Positions 26,071 to 35,765 are shown, counted from the stretch's first letter. The stretch is 64,000 nucleotides of DNA from Maridesulfovibrio sp. (GCF_963666665.1 NZ_OY762999.1:2361501-2425500), one strand, 5' to 3'. Numbers and translations: made by a program. The notes: generated by a model not told the origin, from the letters alone.

Positions 26071-27474
26071 ATGGATAAACTCAAAAAGTTTTCCCCTGTC
26101 ATTGTTCCAATTGTTATGGCCCTCTTTCCCACACCGGAAGGACTGCAACCCGAAGCATGGTACTTCCTAAGTATTTTCGTCGGCGTTGTAGTCGGCCTGA
26201 TTGTAGAGCCAGTTCCCGCCGCCTTGGTCGGCCTTGTGGGAGTGACGGTGGTGGCTATTCTGGGACTGGTCGATCCCAGTGCCACAGTAAGCCGCAACTG
26301 GGCCTTGTCCGGTTTTTCAAACGGTGTAATCTGGCTTATTTTTTCAGCCTTCATGTTCGCCATGGGCTACAAAAAAACAGGTCTGGGTAAACGGATCAGC
26401 CTTATCCTGATCAAACATCTGGGCAGGAACACCCTTGGATTGGGCTACGCCATTGCTTTTTCAGATCTGATCCTCTCACCGTTCATGCCTTCCAACACAG
26501 CCCGAAGCGCAGGAACTATCTATCCCATCGCCAGCAATATTCCGCCCATGTTCGATTCAACACCTGACCATGAACCGCGTAAAATAGGATCATACCTGAC
26601 ATGGGTGGCCTTTGCTGCAACCTGTGTAACCAGCTCCATGTTCTTGACCGCACTTGCCCCCAACCTGCTGGCCGTGGACTTGATCAGCCAAGGGACCGGA
26701 ATAAGCATCCAATGGGGACAATGGGCCAAGATCATGATCCCGGTCATGCTTCCCCTGTTCCTGCTGACTCCCTGGCTGGCCTACGTCATCTACCCTCCTA
26801 CCCAGAAACATTCGCCGGAAGCCCCGGCATGGGCTGCTGAAGAACTCATAAAGATGGGCAAGGTCAGCACCAAGGAACTCATGATGCTCGGCTATGCCCT
26901 GACAGCCCTCATCTTCTGGATTTTCGGCAAAGAACTTGGCGTAAACAGCACAGTAGCCGCCATGTTTGTATTGTCGCTGATGGTCTTAACAGACGTCATC
27001 AACTGGGAGGATGTCATAACCAACAAGGGCGCATGGAATGTGCTGGTCTGGTTCGCCACCCTTGTAGCTATGGCCAGTGGATTAAAAAAGGCCGGAGTGC
27101 TCAAATGGATCGGCGGCCTTGTTTCCGCCAACCTTCAGGGAATGCCGCCGGAAACGGTAGCAATCATGCTGGTTATTCTGTTTTTCGTACTGCACTATTT
27201 CTTTGCCAGCACAACTGCACACACCACGGCTTTGATGCCCCTGTTTATAGCCATTGCCCAGCCCCTGCTTCCCCCGGAGATGCTGCCGACAGTCGTACTC
27301 ATGCTGGCGGGAAGCCTCGGTGTAATGGGTATCATCACCCCCTACGCCACCGGACCGGCACCAATCTGGTATGGTTCAGGCTTCATCAGTCAGGCCCGTT
27401 GGTGGGCACTGGGGGCTATCTTCGGCGGCCTCTACCTGCTCTGCATGGTTGCCGCAACCATCATGTACGCTTAA
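26071..27474 (+). CDS. DASS-family anion:sodium symporter (di/tricarboxylate transporter)
   Basis: 467 residues, about 11-12 membrane helices. The MPSNTARSAG loop is the SNT signature of the divalent anion:Na+ symporter family, repeated in weaker form near HYFFASTTAHTTALMP and GIITPYATGPAP. These carriers import malate, succinate, citrate or related acids with sodium. It stands between two terminators as a single-gene unit and follows an HBM chemoreceptor, which suggests sensing and uptake of the same compounds. Exact substrate cannot be read. Confidence 0.9.
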   Translation: MDKLKKFSPVIVPIVMALFPTPEGLQPEAWYFLSIFVGVVVGLIVEPVPAALVGLVGVTVVAILGLVDPSATVSRNWALSGFSNGVIWLIFSAFMFAMGYKKTGLGKRISLILIKHLGRNTLGLGYAIAFSDLILSPFMPSNTARSAGTIYPIASNIPPMFDSTPDHEPRKIGSYLTWVAFAATCVTSSMFLTALAPNLLAVDLISQGTGISIQWGQWAKIMIPVMLPLFLLTPWLAYVIYPPTQKHSPEAPAWAAEELIKMGKVSTKELMMLGYALTALIFWIFGKELGVNSTVAAMFVLSLMVLTDVINWEDVITNKGAWNVLVWFATLVAMASGLKKAGVLKWIGGLVSANLQGMPPETVAIMLVILFFVLHYFFASTTAHTTALMPLFIAIAQPLLPPEMLPTVVLMLAGSLGVMGIITPYATGPAPIWYGSGFISQARWWALGAIFGGLYLLCMVAATIMYA

Positions 27475-27479
27475 GCAAC

Positions 27480-27513
27480 GAAGAGCCCGTTTAATCGTAT
27501 AAACGGGCTCTTA
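27480..27513. terminator. Intrinsic terminator after the DASS transporter
   Basis: AAGAGCCCGTTTA pairs with TAAACGGGCTCTT; T-rich sequence follows. Confidence 0.8.
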
Positions 27514-27578
27514 TTCCATCACTTTAAAAATTATATGATCCGTCCTGAAAGCAACCTAAGACGGACTCCCTTCAAATC

Positions 27579-27947
27579 TTAATAACATTCATAAATTACC
27601 CTGATACTCTGACCGTACATGATTGCATCACCATCAACCGTCCACCGGTTATTTGCATAGCCATATTTAAAAGTAACCGTGCCTTGCTTAACACCAGCAT
27701 CGTCCAGCAGGTCCTGCACCTCACGACCTCCACTTTGATATTTGGCTGCTTCTTCAGCTGTCATTGTATCCTGAAAAGGTGTGGGGAAAAATTTCGCAAC
27801 TTGAACAGGGCCGATAATCATAGGTGCGAGGCTTATCCTATGGCAGGTGAGCAGCCCTGTTTTAGCATTGCTCTCCGCCAGCGCAGTGCCTGCAAAACCG
27901 ATAATCAACATGAGACTAAATAAAGCAAAAAGAATTTTCCTAGACAT
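27579..27947 (-). CDS. Small secreted protein of unknown function
   Basis: 122 residues with a clean signal peptide (MSRKILFALFSLMLIIGFAG, cleavage after ALA at about 24). The mature part has two cysteines (one at the very end, YECY), and a MTAEEAAKYQSGG segment resembling short helical motifs. I do not recognise the family. GAAGGAGAAAG precedes the ATG. It is divergent from the DUF1566 gene across a 275-bp AT-rich spacer. Confidence 0.65.
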   Translation of the reverse strand: MSRKILFALFSLMLIIGFAGTALAESNAKTGLLTCHRISLAPMIIGPVQVAKFFPTPFQDTMTAEEAAKYQSGGREVQDLLDDAGVKQGTVTFKYGYANNRWTVDGDAIMYGQSIRVIYECY

Positions 27948-28222
27948 GCTTTCTCCTTCAATTAATTTTGATGAACTTTTTTAAATGCCGAAATTACAAT
28001 TTCACTATTTATTACCCTGCTGAAACAGAATAACTACCTAAATTAGTGCTTATAGACTTGTAGCACTCGCAACTCTTGCAGACAAGTTTTTATGTAACTT
28101 TAGAAACATAAACTTAATCTGCATATATATTTTTTTTAAGATCTGTAAATGAAACCATCTTTTCCCCTAGCTGGAAAAATTAGTTCATGTTTTACTGAAA
28201 AATAAAAACAACAGGAGCGCGT

Positions 28223-29800
28223 ATGAAAAGGTATTCCCTGCTAGTCATAGCTTCATTCTTATTTATCTGTTCAACATCCGTTTGGGCTGGAAATTATCCA
28301 ATAGTAGACAGCGGTCAACAAGCCTGTTTCAACAACTCCCGGCAAATCAATTGCCCGGACAAAGGAAATGATTTCTACGGGCAGGATGCGCAATACAAAG
28401 GCAACCAGCCTCGTTACAAAGATAACGGAGACGGCACAATCTCCGATCTCGTCACCGGCCTTATGTGGGTCAAGGAACGCGGCCCCGCAGTCACTTGGCA
28501 GCAGGCTATGGACGGTGCAGATGACTGCAAAGTTGGCGGATATACTGACTGGCGCACCCCGAACATTAAAGAACTATACTCGCTCATCGACTTCAACGGC
28601 TGGGTTCAGGGTACTGAAAAAAGCTCAACCCCATTCATTGATACCAAGTATTTTGAATTCAAATTCGGTGATACATCCAAAGGACAACGCATCATCGATT
28701 GTCAGGACTGGTCCTCAACAACATATGTAAGCACAACCATGGATGGGAATCCTACCGCATTCGGAGTCAATTTCGCTGATGGGCGCATCAAAGGTTACGG
28801 CAAAAGAAATCCGCGCGGTAAATGTAGCAAATATATCCGCTATGTTCGCGGCAATCCGGAGTACGGAAAGAATCTATTCGTGGACCGCAAAGACGGAACC
28901 ATTGAAGACAAAGCCACCGGGCTGGTCTGGCAACAGGTCGACAGCAGCAAAAAACTGAATTGGGAAGAAGCCTTGAGTTATTGCGAAAACCTTACTTATG
29001 CCGGACGCAGTGACTGGCGGCTGCCCAACGTGAAGGAACTGCAATCCATAGTGGATTACTCACGCAGCCCCGTAACCAGCAATTCAGCAGCCATCGATTC
29101 CATCTTCAAGGTAACGGACAAGGAATCCTACTACTGGTCATCCACCACCCACATGGATGGACCTAAACCTTCCCACGCCTCCTATATAGCCTTTGGCCGG
29201 GCCTTGGGTTATTTCGCTCCCCCGCGCAGCAACAATAAAAAATGGATGGACGTCCATGGAGCAGGGGCACAACGCAGTGACCCTAAATCAGGTAACCCGG
29301 AGGCCTTCCCTAACGGACGCGGTCCGCAAGGCGACGACATTCGCATCTATAATTACGCACGTTGTGTAGCTGGCGGAGGGGTCCAACCATACGACCCGCC
29401 CTACACCAAAATCCCCGCTTGGAAAGGCGGATCCCCCAATTCATTCTCTGACAGAATGAGTCCTATGGGCGGCAACGGACAAGGCATGGGGAGAAATCAA
29501 GGCCGTAATTCCGGCATGGGCCAAGGCATGATGCAGGGTGAAATGGGACAAGGTATGAGACAAGGCATGATGCAAAGTGAAATGGGACAAGGCATGGGAC
29601 AGGGACGTGGTCCCGGTAACCTCCAAGGTCCACCCGAAGAAGCTTTCACTGCCTGCGAGGGCAAATCCCAAGAAGAGGAATGTACAGTTGAAACCCCGCG
29701 CGGTAAGCTTTCCGGATTATGCATGAGTCGGGGAGATCAAATCTTCTGCGTTCCCGAAGGGCACGGTCCCGGAGGAATGCGCGGCAGACAGATGCAGTAA
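28223..29800 (+). CDS. Exported protein with two DUF1566 (Lcl C-terminal) domains
   Basis: 525 residues with a signal peptide (1-22). Two tandem DUF1566 units, each with DGTISDLVTGLMW or DGTIEDKATGLVW followed by DWRTPNIKELYSL or DWRLPNVKELQSI. Then a low-complexity Met/Gly/Gln-rich segment (about 410-465, repeats of the form MGQGM) and a C-terminal Cys-rich motif (ACEGKSQEEEC ... GLCMSRGDQIFCVPEG). DUF1566 modules are found in surface and periplasmic proteins of unknown activity. The Met-rich part may bind soft metals such as copper; that is only a suggestion. Monocistronic with its own terminator. Confidence 0.85.
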   Translation: MKRYSLLVIASFLFICSTSVWAGNYPIVDSGQQACFNNSRQINCPDKGNDFYGQDAQYKGNQPRYKDNGDGTISDLVTGLMWVKERGPAVTWQQAMDGADDCKVGGYTDWRTPNIKELYSLIDFNGWVQGTEKSSTPFIDTKYFEFKFGDTSKGQRIIDCQDWSSTTYVSTTMDGNPTAFGVNFADGRIKGYGKRNPRGKCSKYIRYVRGNPEYGKNLFVDRKDGTIEDKATGLVWQQVDSSKKLNWEEALSYCENLTYAGRSDWRLPNVKELQSIVDYSRSPVTSNSAAIDSIFKVTDKESYYWSSTTHMDGPKPSHASYIAFGRALGYFAPPRSNNKKWMDVHGAGAQRSDPKSGNPEAFPNGRGPQGDDIRIYNYARCVAGGGVQPYDPPYTKIPAWKGGSPNSFSDRMSPMGGNGQGMGRNQGRNSGMGQGMMQGEMGQGMRQGMMQSEMGQGMGQGRGPGNLQGPPEEAFTACEGKSQEEECTVETPRGKLSGLCMSRGDQIFCVPEGHGPGGMRGRQMQ

Positions 29801-29807
29801 ATATAAT

Positions 29808-29845
29808 AAAATACCCGGAATGGACTACCATTCCGGGCATTTTTA
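29808..29845 (+). terminator. Intrinsic terminator after the DUF1566 gene
   Basis: CCCGGAATGG pairs with CCATTCCGGG and is followed by CATTTTT. Confidence 0.75.
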
Positions 29846-29865
29846 CTATCCCAAAAAGATGAGAT

Positions 29866-31089
29866 TTAAAGGCCTTCCACGTAATCCATAATCGCCTGCG
29901 CGGAATTCTTGGAACAACGCACGGCTTCAGCAACGGTTCTGGCTCCGGTGACAACGTCCCCTGAAGCGAACACGCCGTCACGAGTAGTGCGGCCTTCTTC
30001 ATCAGTGATGACCAGTCCGGTCTTACCGATTTCTATTCCGGTCAGGTTATTGCGCGGAGCCTGACTTACAGCGATGAAAATAGAATCGGCCTGCTCCAGC
30101 TTTTCGGAACCTTCAATGGTAACCAGCTTGGTCTTGCCGTCTTCATCGGTTTCCTTTTCAGTACGCACACAAAGCACGCCTTCCTCGGAAAGCTCCAGCG
30201 GGGAATGGTAGAACTTGAAGCGCACCCCATCCAGTTTGGCGTAATCGTACTCATACTTGGTGGCGGACATATCTTCCTGACCACGACGGTAAAGCACGGT
30301 CACTTCCTCTGCGCCTTTACGCAAGGCTGTGCGGGCAACATCCATAGCCACATTACCGGCACCGATGACCGCAACTTTCTTACCCAGATCGTAGACATCG
30401 GGATTCTTCAAATAGTTGATAGCATAATGAACATTGCCAAGGGTTTCGCCCTTGAGTCGCAGCGGACGCGGATTCCAGACCCCGGTACCGATAAAAATAG
30501 CCTTGTAACCATCACGCAGCAGGTCGTCGATACTGATAACCGGACCGATGAGCATGTTGGGACGTATTTTCACACCGAGCTGCACCAGAACTTCACGCAG
30601 CTTCTCAAGAATATCCTTGGGCAAACGGAATTCAGGGATACCGTATTGCAAAACTCCGCCGATCTTTTCCTCGGATTCGAAAATTGTAACCTCATACCCT
30701 TTCAGGGCGAGGATGAAAGCCACAGTGATTCCAGCCGGACCGGAACCGACAACGGCAATGCGTGATTTACGTTTTTCCTTTTTCTGCGGCTGAAACTGAG
30801 CAAGATAATAGCGTGAAATATAGTTTTCAATATCGCTGCACTGCACCGGGGAACTCTTGCGCCCCAGAATGCAATGCCCTTCACAGAAATTTTCATGGGG
30901 GCAGATGAGTGAACAGACCACGGAAAGCGGGTTGTTCTCAAAAAGCATAGCCCCGGCCTCCTGCATTTTGCCGTCCAGCAGGAGTTCGATCATTTTATTG
31001 ATAGGTGTTCCAAGGGGACAGCCCTTGCTGCAAAGCGGTTTCTTACACTGCAGGCAACGGCTTGCCTCTTCAATGATATGTTTTCCCAT
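29866..31089 (-). CDS. GltD-like NAD(P)-dependent iron-sulfur flavin oxidoreductase
   Basis: 407 residues. An N-terminal cysteine-rich domain (CLQCKKPLCSKGCP, CSLICPHENFCEGHC) holds the 4Fe-4S clusters of the glutamate-synthase small-subunit fold. Then come the FAD site VGSGPAGI (near 115) and the NAD(P) site IGAGNVAMDVA (near 245), and the closing FASGDVVTGARTVAEAV. It could be the small subunit of glutamate synthase or an NfnB-like or stand-alone partner. No large subunit or NfnA lies adjacent. It is the same module that is fused to RnfB in this window. Confidence 0.87.
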   Translation of the reverse strand: MGKHIIEEASRCLQCKKPLCSKGCPLGTPINKMIELLLDGKMQEAGAMLFENNPLSVVCSLICPHENFCEGHCILGRKSSPVQCSDIENYISRYYLAQFQPQKKEKRKSRIAVVGSGPAGITVAFILALKGYEVTIFESEEKIGGVLQYGIPEFRLPKDILEKLREVLVQLGVKIRPNMLIGPVISIDDLLRDGYKAIFIGTGVWNPRPLRLKGETLGNVHYAINYLKNPDVYDLGKKVAVIGAGNVAMDVARTALRKGAEEVTVLYRRGQEDMSATKYEYDYAKLDGVRFKFYHSPLELSEEGVLCVRTEKETDEDGKTKLVTIEGSEKLEQADSIFIAVSQAPRNNLTGIEIGKTGLVITDEEGRTTRDGVFASGDVVTGARTVAEAVRCSKNSAQAIMDYVEGL

Positions 31090-31228
31090 ATGAATGATGT
31101 GTGGTTTGGCCCTTGGATGAAGGGGCGTGATTATCTTGAAAAGGAGAAGAAAGTAGTGCGTGGAAAGCGGGTAATAACAAGGGTAGACAGGGAGGTCCAG
31201 TGTATATTTACATTCAATTCAGGAGGTA

Positions 31229-31264
31229 AAGAAAGGCGGGCTCCCTTAAGGGAGCCCGCCTTTC
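31229..31264 (-). terminator. Intrinsic terminator after the small sulfite reductase
   Basis: Perfect inverted repeat AAAGGCGGGCTCCC / GGGAGCCCGCCTTT around TTAA, 20 bp past the minus-strand stop codon. Confidence 0.85.
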
Positions 31265-31285
31265 TAATAATCAAGCTAAATAAAT

Positions 31286-31942
31286 CTATTTCACGGCTTC
31301 AAGCAGGGCTTCTTCACCGAGACGGTCGACAAGACCGCTGATGCGTTCGCGCTTGCGGCCGTTTGCTTTGTAGAAATCAAGAGCCTTTTCAATCAGTGCG
31401 AGGGCTTCATCATCAACGAGCTGGGTGCCGATTTTTACGCCTGCGCGAACATTGCGTGCTGCACCGCCGCCGAAGAGGACATCCCAGCCTTTGGGGGTAC
31501 CTACGAGGCCGATATCGCGCACATTGCTGAATGCACAAACCATTTTACAGCCGGAAACACCGCTTTTGATCTTGAAGGGGTAAGGACCGTTTGCTTTGAT
31601 AACTTCAAGCAGCTTTTTACCCATGCCGCGGCTATCCTGAACACCGTATTTACAGACGCCAGCACCGGTGCAAACACCAACAGTCGGAGGAACTTTATCA
31701 ACCTTGGTTCCAAGGCTGGCAATAACTTCATCCACTTTATCCTTGGGAATGCCTTCCAGATTCAAGCGCTGACCGGTGGTCACGCGAACAGAAGTCAGGC
31801 CGAACTTCGCCATGGTTTCCATTACAGTTTTCATCATTCCGGGGGTACACTGCCCCTGAACCAGAGGAATACGCATAGCGTAAGTTCCGTCTTTGCGTTC
31901 AACGGGCATAGCTGTAAGAGATTCAGCGACAATATTATCCAT
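31286..31942 (-). CDS. Assimilatory-type small sulfite reductase (sirohaem, 4Fe-4S)
   Basis: 218 residues, the size of the low-molecular-weight assimilatory-type sulfite reductase of Desulfovibrio vulgaris. The sirohaem-4Fe-4S ligands are visible as C-x5-C (CTGAGVC) and C-x3-C (CKMVC), with VRVTTGQRLNLEGIP in the substrate half. It reduces sulfite to sulfide in the cytoplasm as a monomer, distinct from the dissimilatory DsrAB enzyme. Gene stands alone with its own terminator. GCAAGGAGTC precedes the ATG. Confidence 0.87.
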   Translation of the reverse strand: MDNIVAESLTAMPVERKDGTYAMRIPLVQGQCTPGMMKTVMETMAKFGLTSVRVTTGQRLNLEGIPKDKVDEVIASLGTKVDKVPPTVGVCTGAGVCKYGVQDSRGMGKKLLEVIKANGPYPFKIKSGVSGCKMVCAFSNVRDIGLVGTPKGWDVLFGGGAARNVRAGVKIGTQLVDDEALALIEKALDFYKANGRKRERISGLVDRLGEEALLEAVK

Positions 31943-32146
31943 AAAAAGACTCCTTGCTTATTTTGATGGGTATCCATTTACATCAGAGCGTCCGGCAGTG
32001 CAAACGCTGGATGCCATTAGTAATTCCCCTATGAAAATGGGAGTTTTTGATAGGACCGCCCCTTTAAATGTGCTACAGAAAAGTAAAGTTTAATTTCTGA
32101 TAAAGTAGTCAATTACTTACTTGCTGCACTTAGGAAGGAGACGCTT

Positions 32147-32467
32147 ATGATTGAGACTGATTCCCGAATACTTGATTATATCGGTGCCGGAATGTTGATC
32201 TTTGTATTTCTGGTGCTGGTTTACGGCATCATCTTTATTCACGATATCCCATACAATATAGCCAAAAAGCGTAACCATCCCCATCAGGACGCCATCCATG
32301 CTGCAGGCTGGGTCAGTCTCTTCACCTTGCACGCAATCTGGCCCTTCCTCTGGATATGGGCCATGATCCATAAACCAGATCTGGAAAGCGATGAATCCTT
32401 TGTGGAACATAAAACAGAGCCTACTCCCACGGAAGAAGCAGTCGAACCGGAAGCGAAGGAGGTATAA
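32147..32467 (+). CDS. DUF3302 small inner-membrane protein (YibI/YiaW-like)
   Basis: 106 residues. Two membrane helices (about 10-33 and 52-74), the signature HDIPYNIAKKRNHPHQDAIH between them and an acidic C-terminal tail. AAGGAG precedes the ATG. This small protein is commonly encoded directly upstream of a HlyD-type adaptor (E. coli yibI-yibH, yiaW-yiaV), as here with a 2-bp gap. Its role in the efflux assembly is unknown. Confidence 0.8.
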   Translation: MIETDSRILDYIGAGMLIFVFLVLVYGIIFIHDIPYNIAKKRNHPHQDAIHAAGWVSLFTLHAIWPFLWIWAMIHKPDLESDESFVEHKTEPTPTEEAVEPEAKEV

Positions 32468-32469
32468 CC

Positions 32470-33423
32470 GTGGATATACTTATTGAATTAACATACGCGG
32501 CTATTGTCTTCTTTGCCTTCAAAGTCCTGAAAATCCCTGTGACCAAATGGACGATAACCACAGCTGTAGTGGGTGGAATATTTGTGGTCGGAGGAATTTT
32601 CCTGTGCATGGCCTTTTACCATCCCTACACCCCGGAAGCGAGAATCTACTTCCAGACCACCCCTATTGTTTCGCAAGTTCGGGGCAAAACCATTGCCGTG
32701 CATGTAAAGCCGAACACGCCTATCAAAGCCGGGGACAAACTTTTTTCCATAGACCCTACCCCGTTCAAAGCCCGGGTGGATGAAGTTAATGCCCAACTAG
32801 GTTTCGCCAAGCGCCGCCTTGCTGAATCCAAAGAACTGGCCAAGCATGCCGCAGGCAGTCAATATGATGTGGAACAATACCAGCAGGAAGTAGGCAAACT
32901 GCAATCCGAACTTGCCAAGGCCCTGTTCGACCTGAACAGCACCACAGTGGTAGCCCCCACTGACGGCTGGGTTACCCAACTGCGGCTGCGTCCGGGTATG
33001 ATGGCCGTGCCTTTGCCTCTACGCCCGGTGATGACTTTTGTTCATTCCGAGGCCCCAATGCTGGTGGCTGCTTTCAAGCAGAACCCCCTCCAGAACATTA
33101 AACCCGGCTTCAAGGCTGAGGTCATATTCCCTGCTATCCCGGGCCGCGCCTTCAAAGGCGAGGTAACCAAGATTCAGGAAGCATTAGCTGAAGGCCAGCT
33201 CCAACCCTCCGGGGACCTCTTGAGCGTTTCCACCCATATCCCCGAAGGACGGGTTCCGGTTTTTATAAACGTGACGGACAACCTTTCCGCATACAACCTG
33301 CCCCTTGGCAGCGCGGCTGCGGTGAGTGTCTACAGTGAAAGCATGGAACCGCTGGCCCTGATCAGGCAGGTGCTGCTGCGTATGGTCAGTTGGCGGAACA
33401 TCATCTGTTTTGAAGCCCTCTAA
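32470..33423 (+). CDS. HlyD/EmrA-family membrane fusion protein (YibH-like)
   Basis: 317 residues from GTG, with AGGAGG 7 bp upstream. One or two N-terminal membrane helices (about 5-50), a split lipoyl/barrel-sandwich domain (VSQVRGKTIAVHVKPN ... STTVVAPTDGWV), a short coiled-coil hairpin and a beta-barrel domain. It should bridge an inner-membrane component and the outer-membrane channel encoded next. No pump of the MFS, RND or FUSC type is encoded in the operon, so the transporter must be elsewhere or be formed with the DUF3302 protein. Confidence 0.85.
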   Translation: MDILIELTYAAIVFFAFKVLKIPVTKWTITTAVVGGIFVVGGIFLCMAFYHPYTPEARIYFQTTPIVSQVRGKTIAVHVKPNTPIKAGDKLFSIDPTPFKARVDEVNAQLGFAKRRLAESKELAKHAAGSQYDVEQYQQEVGKLQSELAKALFDLNSTTVVAPTDGWVTQLRLRPGMMAVPLPLRPVMTFVHSEAPMLVAAFKQNPLQNIKPGFKAEVIFPAIPGRAFKGEVTKIQEALAEGQLQPSGDLLSVSTHIPEGRVPVFINVTDNLSAYNLPLGSAAAVSVYSESMEPLALIRQVLLRMVSWRNIICFEAL

Positions 33424-33436
33424 GCAGGAAAGAGCT

Positions 33437-34792
33437 ATGTATAGCAATAGACAAAAATTCTTGTTGGCACTCGTAATCCTGCTGATTCTCTGCGGATGCA
33501 AGCGCAATTACTCCCACTCCGAAGCCTCCTCCGGGACGGACAAAACCAAAGCCGCTACTCCCGATAAATGGGCCGCTTCCGTTGTTGACAGTGGCACGGT
33601 CAAGGATGGCTGGATTCATGATTTCAAAGACCCGCAGCTTGATTCACTGGTTGCCGAAGCCATAAAAAACAACCCTGACCTGCAGGCTTCCGCAGCCAGA
33701 GTTGACCAAGCCAATGCCCTTGCCAAACAGGCTGGAGCAGCTCTGCTGCCAACTGTCGGACTAGGTGGACAACTGGCCGGGACGACTGCAGGGGGAACCT
33801 CCCGATCTCAAGGAGCAGGACTGGGGATTTCGTGGGAGGCTGATGTCTGGGGCAGGCTGGGACTCGGTAAACGTTCTGCCGAAGAATCTGCCAAGGCCGT
33901 GCAGGCAGATTATGAATTCGGACGCCAATCACTGGCTGCAGCCACGGCCCGCAACTGGTTCCTGCTCAATGAAATTGATGTTCAACAGGATTTTCTTGAA
34001 TCCGTGATTGGTATTCTGGAAAAAATGAACGATATTGAGGAGCGCATGCAAAAAGTCGGCAAGGTCTCCATGATGGAAGTGCATCAGGTTCATGCCCATC
34101 TGGCCTCTGCTAAAGAAGCACTCATTAAATCTGAACAGTCCCGGGAAGAAGCAGCACGCAGCCTTGAGACCCTCATCGGGCGCTATCCTTCCAGCACACT
34201 TAAGGGGGCGGAAAAACTGGAGGCAACCCCTCCTGCTACCCCGGTTGGACAACCTTCATCCATCCTCGAAAGAAGGCCGGATATCATTGCTGCAGAAGAT
34301 CGCGTGGCAGCGGCCTTTTACGCTGAGAAAGGAACCGAGCTACTGCACCTGCCCAGATTCACCTTCGGGGCCGGGGCCGGAATTGACGCACTGGGGGATG
34401 CCATTGCCGGACTGACTGCCGGTATTTTTGCTCCGCTTTATACGGGAGGAGAAATAGAAGCTGAGATAGAACAGGCTACAGCTATACAAAAGGAGGCAAT
34501 CGCCAACTACGCATCAGTAGCACTGAATGCTTTCAAGGAAGTAGAAAACGCTCTTGCCGGAGAAAAATTGCTTAAGGAACGCGAGGAATATCTGACCCAA
34601 GCCACTGCGGACAACAAGAAAACCTTTGAACTTGCCCAGCTCCAATACAAAGTCGGCAAGATAGATTTGTTCGAACTGCTTGCCCACCAGACTCGCTGGA
34701 TAGGCTCAGAAATGTCCCTGCTGGACGTCCGTCGTGAGCGTCTGGACAATAGGGTTAATCTGCATCTGGCCCTCGGCGGAACTTTTGAATAG
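33437..34792 (+). CDS. TolC/NodT-type outer-membrane efflux lipoprotein
   Basis: 451 residues from the ATG at 33437 (CAGGAAAG upstream), beginning 13 bp after the HlyD stop. Signal peptide with lipobox ILCGC, then two repeats of the outer membrane efflux family (LDSLVAEAIKNNPDLQ, and a second FELAQLQYKVGKID with ALNAFKEVENALAG). It forms the trimeric outer-membrane channel of a tripartite efflux system with the HlyD-type adaptor upstream. Family length is normal. Confidence 0.88.
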   Translation: MYSNRQKFLLALVILLILCGCKRNYSHSEASSGTDKTKAATPDKWAASVVDSGTVKDGWIHDFKDPQLDSLVAEAIKNNPDLQASAARVDQANALAKQAGAALLPTVGLGGQLAGTTAGGTSRSQGAGLGISWEADVWGRLGLGKRSAEESAKAVQADYEFGRQSLAAATARNWFLLNEIDVQQDFLESVIGILEKMNDIEERMQKVGKVSMMEVHQVHAHLASAKEALIKSEQSREEAARSLETLIGRYPSSTLKGAEKLEATPPATPVGQPSSILERRPDIIAAEDRVAAAFYAEKGTELLHLPRFTFGAGAGIDALGDAIAGLTAGIFAPLYTGGEIEAEIEQATAIQKEAIANYASVALNAFKEVENALAGEKLLKEREEYLTQATADNKKTFELAQLQYKVGKIDLFELLAHQTRWIGSEMSLLDVRRERLDNRVNLHLALGGTFE

Positions 34793-34806
34793 TCTGATAT
34801 TTATAC

Positions 34807-34841
34807 AGGCCCTTATTTTGAAGGGCCTACTGGCTTTTTCA
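34807..34841 (+). terminator. Weak terminator after the efflux operon
   Basis: AGGCCCT/AGGGCCT hairpin with an 8-nt loop, then TACTGGC before TTTTT. The gap to the T-run makes it a modest candidate. Confidence 0.4.
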
Positions 34842-34865
34842 AAATAAATTATGTATCAGGACACA

Positions 34866-35633
34866 ATGAAGCAACTCCTTACTTTCCTACTGACTACACT
34901 ACTCTTAACCGCAACTTCAGCTTCAAGCTTAGCGCAGAACATAATTGTTCCTGTCTCAGATTACCCGCCATGGAGAATCGTCAACAACGACAATGATATC
35001 AGCGGGATCAATATCGACCTGACAAATGCCCTGCTCCAAAAATTAGGTCTGCAAGCAAACTACGTCATCCGTCCATGGAAACGTGCCCAACGGATGATGA
35101 AGAAAGGCACAGCCGACCTTATGAGCGGGCTGCTTAAACATGAGGATCGCGAACAAGACATGATCTTCCTTGAGCCACCATATAAGACACACAGCTCCAA
35201 GGCTTTTTATGTCTTAAAAGACAGCTCTACTAAAATTTCATCCTACGACGACCTGTACAAATATAGGATAGGGGTCACCCTAGGCACAAAATTCTTTCCC
35301 AGATTTGACCATGATGAAAACCTAAGAAAAGATATGGGGAAAGATGCGACAAACAATTTTAAAAAGCTGGAAATTGGACGCATAGACACACTGGTCCTTA
35401 CTGAAACAGTCGGTGACTACCTTCGCTATAAACTTGGCTATCAGGACAAGGTGGAAAAAGCTGACTACGTCTACAACAAGCCCCTTGCCGTCTACTTCGC
35501 TATTTCTAAAAAATCGCCCTTGGCACATAGGGTTCCGGAACTCAACGCAGCCCTGAAAACGATGTTGGAGTCAGGTGAAGTGAAAACGATCATAGACCGT
35601 TTTCTGGCAAAATATCAGACCGTTCAGAGATGA
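34866..35633 (+). CDS. Periplasmic type-3 solute-binding protein
   Basis: About 255 residues from the ATG at 34866 (CAGGA just upstream; an in-frame ATG at 34851 is the alternative). Signal peptide (cleavage after SLA near residue 24), then an amino-acid-type binding fold (PVSDYPPWRIVNNDN, LTNALLQKLGL, ADLMSGLLKHEDREQDM). No permease or ATPase lies nearby, so it may serve a distant ABC transporter or a signalling partner. Similar orphan binding proteins are common in Desulfovibrio. Confidence 0.78.
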   Translation: MKQLLTFLLTTLLLTATSASSLAQNIIVPVSDYPPWRIVNNDNDISGINIDLTNALLQKLGLQANYVIRPWKRAQRMMKKGTADLMSGLLKHEDREQDMIFLEPPYKTHSSKAFYVLKDSSTKISSYDDLYKYRIGVTLGTKFFPRFDHDENLRKDMGKDATNNFKKLEIGRIDTLVLTETVGDYLRYKLGYQDKVEKADYVYNKPLAVYFAISKKSPLAHRVPELNAALKTMLESGEVKTIIDRFLAKYQTVQR

Positions 35634-35765
35634 TCATTTAGGCCGGTATAAAATTACGTACCGATCAACAGACAATCCCTTTGTGCCGTATCAACAGCAC
35701 AGTAAACCATATTGACTTACGCAGGCGTGAGTGCGAAATGTGGCTTCTATTCAAAGGAGAACGGA

